The translations under genes and the position numbers were made by a program. Shown piece by piece: positions 24,093-31,946 of a stretch of DNA of 38,816 nucleotides (position 1 is its first letter; the number at the start of each line of letters is the position of its first letter). The notes under the pieces are model-generated. The model did no database searches and was not told where the DNA came from. It saw only the letters and a list, made by a program, of their open reading frames with translations. Source of the DNA: Chlamydiales bacterium (GTDB lineage Bacteria > Chlamydiota > Chlamydiia > Chlamydiales > Criblamydiaceae); NCBI GenBank assembly GCA_024233575.1, contig JACKPN010000015.1:1-38816 (forward strand), given 5' to 3'.

Positions 24093-24840
24093 TCAAAAAA
24101 AATTGCTGCAGTTCTTTTTAAATGCTGCGATCAATTCCTCATCCCCTTCATACATTTCATTCATTAAAGACTGATAGAGTTCGTTATATTTGAGATTAAG
24201 TTCTTCTAATTTGGATTCTAACAATTTGGCAGAATCAGGAGCTATATCAGGTTTTTTTAGTTGTAGCTTTATCTGCTCCATTTCATCCTGCACCTTTTCC
24301 ATGGAAGAAACTAAAGCTGATTGTTTATCCAACGATTGAGATTCTATCATATTGATACGCTTCTTCGAGTCAAGAAAACAACCCATCCATTCGTTACGAC
24401 TTTTCAAATCGCGTTCATAGTTCTTATACAAAGATTTCCCTTTTTTGTATGCTGCCCTAACTTTATAAACTTTACTTAACTTATTGATAGAATGAGGTTT
24501 ACCTTCATTGGTGTACTGCTTTTTAATAATAGTTTCAATTAAGCTGATGCGTCTAAGCATGCAGAATCGATCTCCACGAGGAAGTTCTGAATCATCAATC
24601 AATTGCGGGATTAATTTGTTAAGCTCTTGGAGCGTTTTCAACGCTAATGAATCGGTATTATCAACAATATCAGGTCTTTCAGTTGAGAGCTTCCACTCCC
24701 CATCCACGTCTTTCCAGAAATACCTTTTTTCAGTTGGATGACAATAAACCAGTTCGCCACAAAGCTTTGTCAAGCGATTCATAAAGGCTTTGATACTTTT
24801 CCGGTAAAGGTGGAAGTTCTGTTGAAGAGGAAAATGACAT
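24093..24840 (-). pseudogene. frameshifted paralogue of the 21865-22599 gene
   Basis: The expected start is the ATG at 24838-24840, giving 'MSFSSSTELPPLPEKYQSL' exactly as in the intact copy. One extra A on the plus strand at about 24741 (GGATGACAATAAACC against GGATGCAATAAACC) shifts the frame and stops the protein after 36 residues. The remainder, from 'HPTEKRYFWKDVDGEW' onward, is open in another frame to the stop at 24093 and keeps about the same length as the intact gene. The downstream part has diverged ('INKLSKVYKVRAAYKKGKSLY') but stays open, so the frameshift is recent, a sequencing error, or compensated by starting elsewhere. Confidence 0.75.
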
Positions 24841-24934
24841 GATAACAAATCCTTTTTTAGATAGTTTGCGAGTCAAAATGATAACTCTCACCCGTTTTTA
24901 TTAACATGTAAAATTGAGAAATTATTTCGTACTA

Positions 24935-25855
24935 TTACTCTGAAGGCTGCTCGTCTTCAAGGGGAAAGAATTTTTTCTTCGCCCAGTCAATAAGATAACA
25001 TAACATGCCGCCAAGAATAATAAGCTGACAGGCAACGATGAGCGATGTGCGGAAATGGGTCTTCCCAATAAGAATAAGGATCAATACAGAAAATAACGGG
25101 GTCAGATAGGAAAGAACATTGAGTAAATTGAAATTGCCTTGCTTCATCCCATGAGACCACAAAAAAAGCGAAAGACTGAGTATCCCCAATCCCATGAATA
25201 GAAGAATACCCATCTGATAAAGGGTAGGCACAACTGTCGGCTCCAACAACAGATGAAGAATATAACTGCAAAGCGCTGCAAGACCGCACCACATGCCGTT
25301 CATCTCAATGGGAATGTCAGACATATAACGAGCGTAAAGAGAATAGACTACCCAAGAGAGCGCGGCTAAAAAAGCAAAGAGATATCCGTACAGATTCTCC
25401 GTGTTGATGTTGCCCAAGCCTTTGCCATCAGTAAAAAGGATATAAATACCAGCCAACCCGAGAAATGCCGAAATCACAGGAACAAAGGAACGTTTTTCCT
25501 CAAAAAATACACTGGCAAAAACAAGGGTCAATATAGGCCAAAGATAGTAAATCACTTCAGCTTGCTCAGGAGGAATTACTTTGATGGAATACACATACGC
25601 TGCCTGATCAACAAAAACAGCGGCAAACCCTGTCAGCCACACATGACGCGGCTGCGCCATGACGCTATCCCAGCGGTCTAGCCTGGTAAGACGAACGGCA
25701 TGAAAGAGAAAGGCAATGGTAAAAACGATGCCGGAGATCTGAAAGGTGGGGATGTCCTCAAGCTCACATGCACACAATGCCGACAATGCCCAAAGCGACA
25801 AAGCGCCAAAGCCTGCTAGAGTCGAAAATGTCGTGACTGTATTTACTTTTTCCAT
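24935..25855 (-). CDS. EamA/DMT-family transporter
   Basis: 306 residues with about ten predicted transmembrane helices in two EamA halves. The first half carries 'AAVFVDQAAYVYSIKVIPP' and 'YYLWPILTLVFASVFFEEK', the conserved helix-loop of drug/metabolite transporters; the second repeats it at 'LSYLTPLFSVLILILIG'. The family exports or imports small metabolites such as amino acids or nucleotides, and the substrate here cannot be told. It follows the cytochrome gene with 15 bases between them on the same strand, so the two may be co-transcribed. A fragment of its 3' end is duplicated at 23866-23951. Confidence 0.88.
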   Translation of the reverse strand: MEKVNTVTTFSTLAGFGALSLWALSALCACELEDIPTFQISGIVFTIAFLFHAVRLTRLDRWDSVMAQPRHVWLTGFAAVFVDQAAYVYSIKVIPPEQAEVIYYLWPILTLVFASVFFEEKRSFVPVISAFLGLAGIYILFTDGKGLGNINTENLYGYLFAFLAALSWVVYSLYARYMSDIPIEMNGMWCGLAALCSYILHLLLEPTVVPTLYQMGILLFMGLGILSLSLFLWSHGMKQGNFNLLNVLSYLTPLFSVLILILIGKTHFRTSLIVACQLIILGGMLCYLIDWAKKKFFPLEDEQPSE

Positions 25856-25870
25856 CGTCCTTGATGTGTG

Positions 25871-26704
25871 CTATTTAGAGAACTTGGGGCGTGGCTGCTG
25901 GGTCACAAAAGCAGCAACGTCAAGCGCTTGTTCCTCCGTTAGTCCGGGATCTTCATAAGGCATATTAGCATAGACAAAAGCGGCAAAGGTCTCTAGTTTG
26001 TTCATACCAGCGCCGTCATTAAAGCTTCCGCTCCCCCACAGCGGCGGTACGCGGGTCGCACCTTCTCCTTCGTTGCCATGGCAGATGGCACACTTGGCAG
26101 CATAGATGGTTTTGCCGTTGGCGGGGTCAGGGGTGTGGGTGCTGCGGATCTCCTTCAAACCACGCCACGGTACTTGACCGTAGATAGGAAAATCTTTAGA
26201 GATCCAATGCAAATAGGTGAGCATAGCGTCCATTTCCGGGCTGTTAAGTGGCAGCGGCTTGCCGTTCATGCTGCGCTGAAAACAGCCGTCAATGCGCTCG
26301 GCAAGCGAGACGACTTCTTTTGAACGTTCATTGTAATCGGGATATACAGCGGCAATGCCGACAAGGGAGATCGAACCGTTCGTACCGCCAGTGGTGTTGC
26401 CGCCCTGAAAGTGGCAGTTGGTACAGCTTAACTGATCACCGGCATAGTCGGGAGCATACTTCGGGGTATCAAGCATGATGTGAAAACCAAGCTCGACAGT
26501 ATCCCTAATAGGGGCGGGGGCTTGTCCGGGATCAACAAGGGTGAAGGCGTCGGCCTCCTTTGCAAGCTTGCTGGCAATGGCTCGTTGACCGGCCGGTGGA
26601 GAAAAATCGAGATATAGATCGCCGATAAAGGGAATGAGCATGAGAGCGCCAAGAACGAAAGCGAGAATGAATACCCAGCGGTACGGAATGGTAAATTTCC
26701 ACAT
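25871..26704 (-). CDS. TsdA-like dihaem cytochrome c (thiosulfate dehydrogenase family)
   Basis: 277 residues. An N-terminal hydrophobic anchor (about 9-28) directs it to the periplasm. It has two c-type haem motifs: C94-x-x-C97-H98 ('CTNCH') and C205-x-x-C208-H209 ('CAICH'). TsdA features include 'ERIDGCFQRSMNGKPLP', with Cys141 as the expected unusual haem ligand, 'PPLWGSGSFNDGAGM', and the Met ligand in 'YANMPYEDPG'. TsdA oxidises thiosulfate to tetrathionate or works in reverse. Electron partners are not encoded here. Such an enzyme is unexpected beside intracellular-style genes, and the direction of reaction cannot be read from sequence. Confidence 0.85.
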   Translation of the reverse strand: MWKFTIPYRWVFILAFVLGALMLIPFIGDLYLDFSPPAGQRAIASKLAKEADAFTLVDPGQAPAPIRDTVELGFHIMLDTPKYAPDYAGDQLSCTNCHFQGGNTTGGTNGSISLVGIAAVYPDYNERSKEVVSLAERIDGCFQRSMNGKPLPLNSPEMDAMLTYLHWISKDFPIYGQVPWRGLKEIRSTHTPDPANGKTIYAAKCAICHGNEGEGATRVPPLWGSGSFNDGAGMNKLETFAAFVYANMPYEDPGLTEEQALDVAAFVTQQPRPKFSK

Positions 26705-26786
26705 CGTTTACAACCTTGAATATAAAGACCAAAACCCGATATCGAAAGAAAACGGTCCCTCACTGCCACCATAGGAGGTGAGTCAA

Positions 26787-27424
26787 ATGATTACAACAGA
26801 GAATATGTGTGCATCAGAGCACTCATGGAATCATAACACGCTGATAGACAATGGTCAAAGCATTAAAACGCTGCGCTGTGGACGCTTGGGGCAAGGACAG
26901 GCGGAGACGGTGGCAAAAACAGTTTCCATCCTTTATTTGATCGAAGGGCAGGGTGATTTGTACTACGGTAATCAAAAAAAAGAATTAATGAAAAAAGGCT
27001 GCTATTTTCTTCCGAAAAAGGAAGAGTACCGCTTAGAAAGCGTCTCGAAAGTTGCATTGCGATATTTGTTGATCGAAAGCAATCGGAATCATTTTGAAAT
27101 GCTTGATACGCCTTCGCTGCTGATCCGCTGGGGTACAGAAGAGAGTGTAGAGTATGTAGAACCGGGAATCGAGCTTTCAACAGAAAATGTCAGACTTCCT
27201 CTCCGCATCCGAGACCACTTGTTGGCCCCGGCGAATGCACGGGAATGCAGCGGCTGGATCAACAGTTGTGTCACGTGATTGTCGAGGGGGAAGGGCACTT
27301 TCGTAGCGAAGGTAATGAGCTTTCTCTGAGTCAAGGGATGATTTTACATCTTCCGCAAAGCAAGGAGTGGGAGATCGTCAATGATTGCAGACAAAATCTT
27401 TCTTATGTTACGATACTAGACTAA
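26787..27424 (+). pseudogene. two-domain cupin protein split by a frameshift
   Basis: The start ATG at 26787 has an excellent ribosome site (AGGAGGTGA, six bases upstream). The first cupin half reads 'SILYLIEGQGDLYYG' and 'KKGCYFLPKKEEYRL', then continues to 'RIRDHLLAPANAR'. In the present frame it ends at 27278. In the next frame, from the ATG at 27245, a second cupin half begins ('MQRLDQQLCHVIVEGEG', then 'LSQGMILHLPQ') and ends at TAA 27422-27424. One missing G in the GGG run at 27241-27243 would join the halves. Its position four bases before mscS suggests one transcript. Confidence 0.7.
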
Positions 27425-27428
27425 TTAA

Positions 27429-28508
27429 ATGTATTTATTTTTTATGTTTGCAAAAATAGAAGTCTGTCTACAGCCGAGTATTTTTATTCAAATTTTGACG
27501 ATACTAATTGTCACTGCCATCCTCGGATATTTGGTCAGAAAAGGCGCTCGAAAGCTGGCAGAGTTGTCTGAAAACCATATATGGATGCAAAGCCTGGGCG
27601 AAGCGTTAGAGCTGCCCTCGATATGGATCATCTGGGGATATGGCATCCTCCTTGTCATTGAAACAATCACCAAATATGTTGATTTTTCATTCCCTAGAGA
27701 CGCTGTATTTAAAGCAGAACAAGTGCTCCTGATGGTTGGTGTTTTCTGGATTATCTTCTCCTGGAAGAATAAGGTCGAAAAATTATACGTGCAAAAAGCT
27801 AAGCACAAAGAAACGTCAGTATCGGATTTGGCGTTGATCTCAGGTGTTGGCAAACTCTCCTCAGTTGTATTGATCGTTGTCTTCGGCTTTATGGTTCTTG
27901 ATGCTCTCGAAGTGCCGATCACAACATTGATTGCATTCGGCGGCTTAGGATCTTTGGCAGTGAGCTGGGCGGCAAAAGATGTGATTGCCAATTTCTTTGG
28001 CGGAATGATGATTTACATCAACCGGCCTTTTACTGAAGGAGATTGGATCAAATCGCCAAACAAAGGATTTGAAGGGGTCGTTGAAGAGATCGGCTGGTAC
28101 ATGACGCGGATCCGTACCTTTGAACGACGGCCGACCTATATACCTAATGCAGTGATCACTGATGCAATTATTGAAAATCCTGGCCGTATGTACAACCGAA
28201 GGATCAAAACGTCCATCGGCCTCCGTTATGAAGATGTTAAATGCGTAGGGGAAGTCGCGCAACGTATCAAACAGATGCTGATGGCGCATCCCGGCATCGA
28301 CCAAAAACAGCTTCTTTTTGTTGATTTTGTTGATTTTGGCCCCTATTCGCTTAATATTGAGGTCTATACTTTCACAAAAACCACGCGTTGGGGTGAATAT
28401 CGTGCCATTCAGCAGGATGTACTACTAAAAATAGCCAATATCGTTGAGGCGTGTGGTGCCAAGATCGCTTTCCCGACAAATACTGTCCATCTTAAAGATA
28501 ATAATTAA
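27429..28508 (+). CDS. MscS-family mechanosensitive ion channel
   Basis: 359 residues. Three to four transmembrane helices occupy about 15-195, the last being the pore-lining 'TLIAFGGLGSLAVSWAAKDVIANFFGG', which holds the Gly/Ala packing pattern of MscS. The cytoplasmic beta domain follows ('INRPFTEGDWIKS', 'GWYMTRIRTFERRPTYIPNAVI'), and then the alpha/beta vestibule domain. It protects the cell against hypo-osmotic shock. The start is four bases after the end of the second cupin half; a second Met five residues on is an alternative. No ribosome site is obvious, consistent with coupling to the cupin gene. Confidence 0.93.
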   Translation: MYLFFMFAKIEVCLQPSIFIQILTILIVTAILGYLVRKGARKLAELSENHIWMQSLGEALELPSIWIIWGYGILLVIETITKYVDFSFPRDAVFKAEQVLLMVGVFWIIFSWKNKVEKLYVQKAKHKETSVSDLALISGVGKLSSVVLIVVFGFMVLDALEVPITTLIAFGGLGSLAVSWAAKDVIANFFGGMMIYINRPFTEGDWIKSPNKGFEGVVEEIGWYMTRIRTFERRPTYIPNAVITDAIIENPGRMYNRRIKTSIGLRYEDVKCVGEVAQRIKQMLMAHPGIDQKQLLFVDFVDFGPYSLNIEVYTFTKTTRWGEYRAIQQDVLLKIANIVEACGAKIAFPTNTVHLKDNN

Positions 28509-28547
28509 CACATCTTTAAATTATAATTAATATATTCTTGATGTGTT
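28507..28547 (+). terminator. possible mscS terminator and AT-rich promoter region
   Basis: Arms AACACATC (28507-28514) and GATGTGTT (28540-28547) overlap the mscS stop and are followed by TTTCTTG, so a weak terminator is possible. The next 25 bases contain two TATAAT boxes (28553 and 28565) that could serve the following gene, though neither has a good -35 at normal spacing. Confidence 0.35.
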
Positions 28548-28586
28548 TCTTGTATAATTATTACTATAATTAGTTTGGTTGATAAT

Positions 28587-29780
28587 ATGGTTTCAATTAC
28601 GTCAAGTTTATCTAGTCATTATTCGTTTAACAATGAAGATGTTAGGGTAAATCCTGAGCATCGTGAAAGGTTGACAGACAGGTTTAAAGTTAGATTGGAG
28701 CGCACAGCTAGCAATGTGGCGCGCCTGATCACGACCTTTGTAAAGCAAATTTTCTGCTTGGAGTTCTTCCGATCTAAGCCACGCCAGCGTGCAATGGGAA
28801 AAGAAATGGTCAATCCTCGAACATTTTCCAGTGTTAATGATATTAAAGATATGGAAAAGAATTTGAAGAACGGAGACTTGATTTTCTTCTGCGATGGGCC
28901 TCAAAGCTGGGATCCTCGGGTTGCGATGGGACAGTGGACTGCCGGTATCTTTACAACAGATGTGCCGATTGATGACAACAGCCATCTTTGGGGACATACT
29001 GCCATGTTTTACCGTGATGACAAAGGTGATGGCTATGTGATTGAAGCAGGCCCTCCGGACAAACATGAGTGGTTTGGCAACCTTCATAATGATGTACGGC
29101 GTGTGCCATTCTCAAATTATTGCGACAAGAAATTGCAACCTAGCGACTCTTTTTACCAGGTTGTTCGCCCTAAGGATCAGCAGATGGCGAAAAAGACAGC
29201 AGACCTTGCATGCAAGTTGTCGGTGAGGACCAAAATAGGAGATGAGAATACGAAGTCTCCTCTGAAATATGCATATATCGGCGCTGCAGGGTCGTTGCTT
29301 TTTTCGACAGAGGTGACTAAGCATTCGGTAAGGGATGCTCTGCAAAGCAGTCTGTTGGCATATAAGGATGAGATCACCGAAGATGACAAAAATAAATTAG
29401 GAACGATGTTCTGCTCTCAGTTTACCGGCTGGTCGCTTCAGATTCACGATACGAAGAGAATTCTCGCTATTCTTGGACGAAAATATACTGATGATGAAGA
29501 TTTGAAAACTAGCACGATCAAAGACATTGCGAAAGATTGGAAGTCAAAAGAGGCCAAACAGTGGGCGAAACGCGTGATGGGTAAACACTATCACGAATTC
29601 AGAAGCTTGCAGCATGTGCGTCTTGACCCAGCATACGCTTCGCCGATGGATCTTCATGGCTATGTCAATGAGCATCCTGAACTTTATAAGAAAGTGATCT
29701 CAATAGTTCCTGATGGTCATCTAGGCTTAGCTCAAGGACGTATTATCGATGACGAACCGATACTTGACATCGCTTCTTAG
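28587..29780 (+). CDS. permuted NlpC/P60 (YiiX-like) papain-fold protein
   Basis: About 397 residues from the ATG at 28587. The catalytic core follows the permuted NlpC/P60 pattern. 'NGDLIFFCDG' (about 95-105) precedes His137 in 'WGHTAMFYRDD' and Glu153 in 'GYVIEAGPPD', and the likely nucleophile Cys276 in 'GTMFCSQFTGWSLQ' comes after them. Proteins of this arrangement hydrolyse amides or thioesters of peptides or lipids. The N-terminus is Ser/Thr-rich without a Sec signal ('MVSITSSLSSHYSF'), compatible with type III secretion but not proof of it. The 3' end overlaps the convergent dehydrogenase gene by 54 bases. The substrate is unknown. Confidence 0.7.
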   Translation: MVSITSSLSSHYSFNNEDVRVNPEHRERLTDRFKVRLERTASNVARLITTFVKQIFCLEFFRSKPRQRAMGKEMVNPRTFSSVNDIKDMEKNLKNGDLIFFCDGPQSWDPRVAMGQWTAGIFTTDVPIDDNSHLWGHTAMFYRDDKGDGYVIEAGPPDKHEWFGNLHNDVRRVPFSNYCDKKLQPSDSFYQVVRPKDQQMAKKTADLACKLSVRTKIGDENTKSPLKYAYIGAAGSLLFSTEVTKHSVRDALQSSLLAYKDEITEDDKNKLGTMFCSQFTGWSLQIHDTKRILAILGRKYTDDEDLKTSTIKDIAKDWKSKEAKQWAKRVMGKHYHEFRSLQHVRLDPAYASPMDLHGYVNEHPELYKKVISIVPDGHLGLAQGRIIDDEPILDIAS

Positions 29781-30803
29781 CATCCTTTCATAGGCTTCAT
29801 TGATTTGGTCGATGGTGATCATCTCGATATCGCAGGTGATCCCATGCTCTCCGCAAAAGTTCAGCATCTCTTGCGTTTCTTTGATACCGCCGATCAGTGA
29901 TCCTGCGATGGATTTTCTTTTTAAAATCAGATCAAAAACACTTGGCGATGGATGTGTATGCTCGGGCAGTCCGACCAGGCATATGGTGCCATTGTGTTTG
30001 AGCAGCGCCACATAGGGGTCCAGGTTATGCGATGCCGCAACTGTATTGATGATCAGATCAAGGGAGTTTTGATGTTTGCTCATCGCATCGGCATCTTTGG
30101 AGAGGACGACATCATCGGCCCCTAAACGTTTGGCGTCTTCAGTCTTCCCGGGCGATGTAGTGAAGAGGGTAACATGTGCGCCCATCGCATGAGCAAGTTT
30201 GATCGCCATGTGGCCCAGACCGCCTAAACCGACGACGCCAACTTTTGTGCCTTTTCCAACTTTCCAGTGGCGCAACGGCGAGTAGGTGGTAATCCCTGCA
30301 CAGAGAAGGGGAGCGACTCCGGGAAGGTCTTTTTCTCCGAATTGTTTCGGAATGTGGAGAGTGAACGCTTCATCGACAATGATCTGTTTTGAATAGCCGC
30401 CATAAGTCATGCCACCGGTATGCTTGTCTTCGCTATTGTAAGTCGCTGTGAATCCATTTTCGCAATATTGCTCCTCCCCTTCCTTACAACAGGAACAGGT
30501 TCTACAGGAGTCCACCATGCAGCCGACAGCTGCGATGTCGCCGACTTTAAATTCCGAAACTTGATCGCCAACAGCAGTAACTTTGCCAACGATCTCGTGA
30601 CCGGGAACAACAGGATATGTGGTGAAATTCCACTCGTTTCTTGCAATATGGAGGTCCGAATGACAGACACCGCAGTAGAGAATTTCGATTTGGATATCTT
30701 TGGGACCCACAGTGCGAGCTTCAAATTTAAAAGGTCCTAAGGGTGATTTAGCGCTAGTTGCGGCGTATGCTGGGATAGTTTTTGTTGTGGCAGTTTTTTG
30801 CAT
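29727..30803 (-). CDS. zinc-dependent alcohol/aldehyde dehydrogenase (CAD/YahK-type)
   Basis: 358 residues of the medium-chain dehydrogenase family. The catalytic zinc ligands are Cys44 in 'YCGVCHSDLH', His69-Glu70 in 'VPGHEIVG' and a later Cys in 'PLLCAGITTYSP'. The structural zinc is held by C100, C103, C106 and C114. The cofactor loop is 'GVVGLGGLGHMAIKLA'. Similarity is closest to cinnamyl-alcohol-dehydrogenase-like reductases such as YahK and Ahr, which favour NADPH and reduce a broad range of aldehydes. Detoxification of aldehydes is a reasonable inference. Its last 54 bases are antisense to the end of the preceding gene. Confidence 0.93.
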   Translation of the reverse strand: MQKTATTKTIPAYAATSAKSPLGPFKFEARTVGPKDIQIEILYCGVCHSDLHIARNEWNFTTYPVVPGHEIVGKVTAVGDQVSEFKVGDIAAVGCMVDSCRTCSCCKEGEEQYCENGFTATYNSEDKHTGGMTYGGYSKQIIVDEAFTLHIPKQFGEKDLPGVAPLLCAGITTYSPLRHWKVGKGTKVGVVGLGGLGHMAIKLAHAMGAHVTLFTTSPGKTEDAKRLGADDVVLSKDADAMSKHQNSLDLIINTVAASHNLDPYVALLKHNGTICLVGLPEHTHPSPSVFDLILKRKSIAGSLIGGIKETQEMLNFCGEHGITCDIEMITIDQINEAYERMLRSDVKYRFVIDNTSLS

Positions 30804-30862
30804 GACATCTCCTTTTTTCGTGAAAAATAGAAAAACAGAGATAAGAAATATCGTCTACATTT

Positions 30863-31756
30863 TTATGATATTTTTATTGATACAAACGGTTCGGCAGAAG
30901 GAGCCAGACGTCTTCTTTTGTTTGTGTAATAAGGACGACAGCCGTTGCCTCCTCGGGTGCGGTTAAAGCCTATTTCGTGTGTCTTATAGGCAAGGATATA
31001 GGCGCGTTCACGATCGCCGAGATCCTGGTCGCTGGCAACCGCTTCAACAAGAGAAAATTTCACGGATTCCGGTCTTTCTCGAACGATCTTTAGCAGCTCC
31101 GGATGGGAATTTTCGTTGAAATATCCCTTCAGACGCTCTTGCAGCATGTTCTGCCCTGTGTATCCGTAGAGGCGTTTGCCGTCCGCTTCAAAGACATAGA
31201 TTGCTTCACCGCTGTATTCAGCAACTTTGGCTGGCAGTGATAAGACGCCTTCGGTATCGAGCGGATACCAGCGGATCGGCTCCCGCAGATCAGCGGAGAC
31301 AGGAGAGGGTTTCGTGCGGATTGGTAATGGCTCATTTTCTGCGTTAAGCTTTCTTTTCATGTAACTGGCTTTTGTTAGGCCTCCACCTTTGCCGCTGTTC
31401 CCGTTTAGACCATTGAGGTGGCTTTTTGTTTGCAGGATCAACCACTGTTCTAAGTTTTCGATTTTTTCGCCTTCAGGAACAAAAGCTACTCTACCAATCT
31501 TAACAGCCGATGGAGAAAGATTTTCTTTTTCGACAAGTTGTTTGATTTTGTTGCGAGCATGTTCGTTGCCTCTTGCAAACAACGAGCGACTGGTAGCACC
31601 GATATATCGACGCTCTCCTGCTTTAATGCGGTATACTTGTTCGCCAGTCTTTTTTGCGCTTGGAGTCACCAGAAATTTCAGGCATTGTTCCGAAGTTTCG
31701 ACTAAGGGATAGTCTTTTTCAGGAGATCTGTATTCAAAATTAACAATATTAGACAT
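30863..31756 (-). CDS. protein with two GIY-YIG-like domains
   Basis: 297 residues. Two copies of a GIY-YIG nuclease-like module are visible. The first has 'VYRIKAGERRYIGATSRSL' (about 41-60) with 'LEQWLILQTKSHLNGLNGN' further on. The second has 'IYVFEADGKRLYGYTGQNM' (about 186-205) with 'DRERAYILAYKTHEIGFNR'. In each, a Glu in the last helix and an Asn in the following loop sit where the metal-binding Glu and the conserved Asn of the family lie. The linker holds basic 'MKRKLNAEN'. DNA cleavage or binding is inferred. Its promoter would lie in the region shared with the divergent small-RNA candidate. Confidence 0.75.
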   Translation of the reverse strand: MSNIVNFEYRSPEKDYPLVETSEQCLKFLVTPSAKKTGEQVYRIKAGERRYIGATSRSLFARGNEHARNKIKQLVEKENLSPSAVKIGRVAFVPEGEKIENLEQWLILQTKSHLNGLNGNSGKGGGLTKASYMKRKLNAENEPLPIRTKPSPVSADLREPIRWYPLDTEGVLSLPAKVAEYSGEAIYVFEADGKRLYGYTGQNMLQERLKGYFNENSHPELLKIVRERPESVKFSLVEAVASDQDLGDRERAYILAYKTHEIGFNRTRGGNGCRPYYTNKRRRLAPSAEPFVSIKIS

Positions 31757-31815
31757 ATTAAAACTTATTTTTAATATATTTTAACACGATCTTTATTAAG
31801 ATTCTATTAATTTTA

Positions 31816-31844
31816 TTGAAACTATAAAAAATATGTTCTATAAT
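31816..31844 (+). promoter_or_regulatory. near-consensus sigma70-type promoter
   Basis: TTGAAA (31816-31821), exactly 17 bases of spacer, then TATAAT (31839-31844). It points rightwards into a region with no open reading frame but a terminator about 100 bases on, so it most likely drives a small RNA. Confidence 0.7.
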
Positions 31845-31850
31845 TAAAGC

Positions 31851-31946
31851 ATAAATTGAGTAAGTCTAACACTTGATTTATCACACCCAAAAACCTCAAA
31901 AAACCACCCTAGCCTGAGACTTGGCCCCCTAAGTCTCAGGTTTTTT
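31851..31946 (+). ncRNA. candidate small RNA, about 96 nt
   Basis: The start is predicted seven bases after the TATAAT box. It coincides with the first base of a continuous 11-base-pair stem: AUAAAUUGAGU (31851-31861) pairs with ACUUGAUUUAU (31871-31881) using only Watson-Crick and G-U pairs. A C/A-rich, probably unpaired linker follows (31882-31912, containing 'CACACCC', 'ACCUCA' and 'ACCACCC'). A 10-bp terminator stem and a six-U tail end it. This is the classic architecture of a trans-acting small RNA. The ACCUC in the linker is complementary to Shine-Dalgarno cores. No open frame of useful length exists. The 3' end touches the stop codon of the convergent namZ-like gene. Confidence 0.65.
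31913..31946 (+). terminator. Rho-independent terminator
   Basis: Perfect arms CCTGAGACTT (31913-31922) and AAGTCTCAGG (31931-31940) with an eight-base loop, then six T on the plus strand. The T-run overlaps the TAA of the convergent gene (31945-31947). On the opposite strand a shorter T-run lies eight bases past the stem, so it may act in both directions. Confidence 0.85.

Noticed and set aside
31913..31946. Terminator assigned to the namZ-like gene alone
   Set aside because: The U-run is on the plus strand and a near-perfect plus-strand promoter lies 70 bases before the stem, so the small-RNA reading explains it better.
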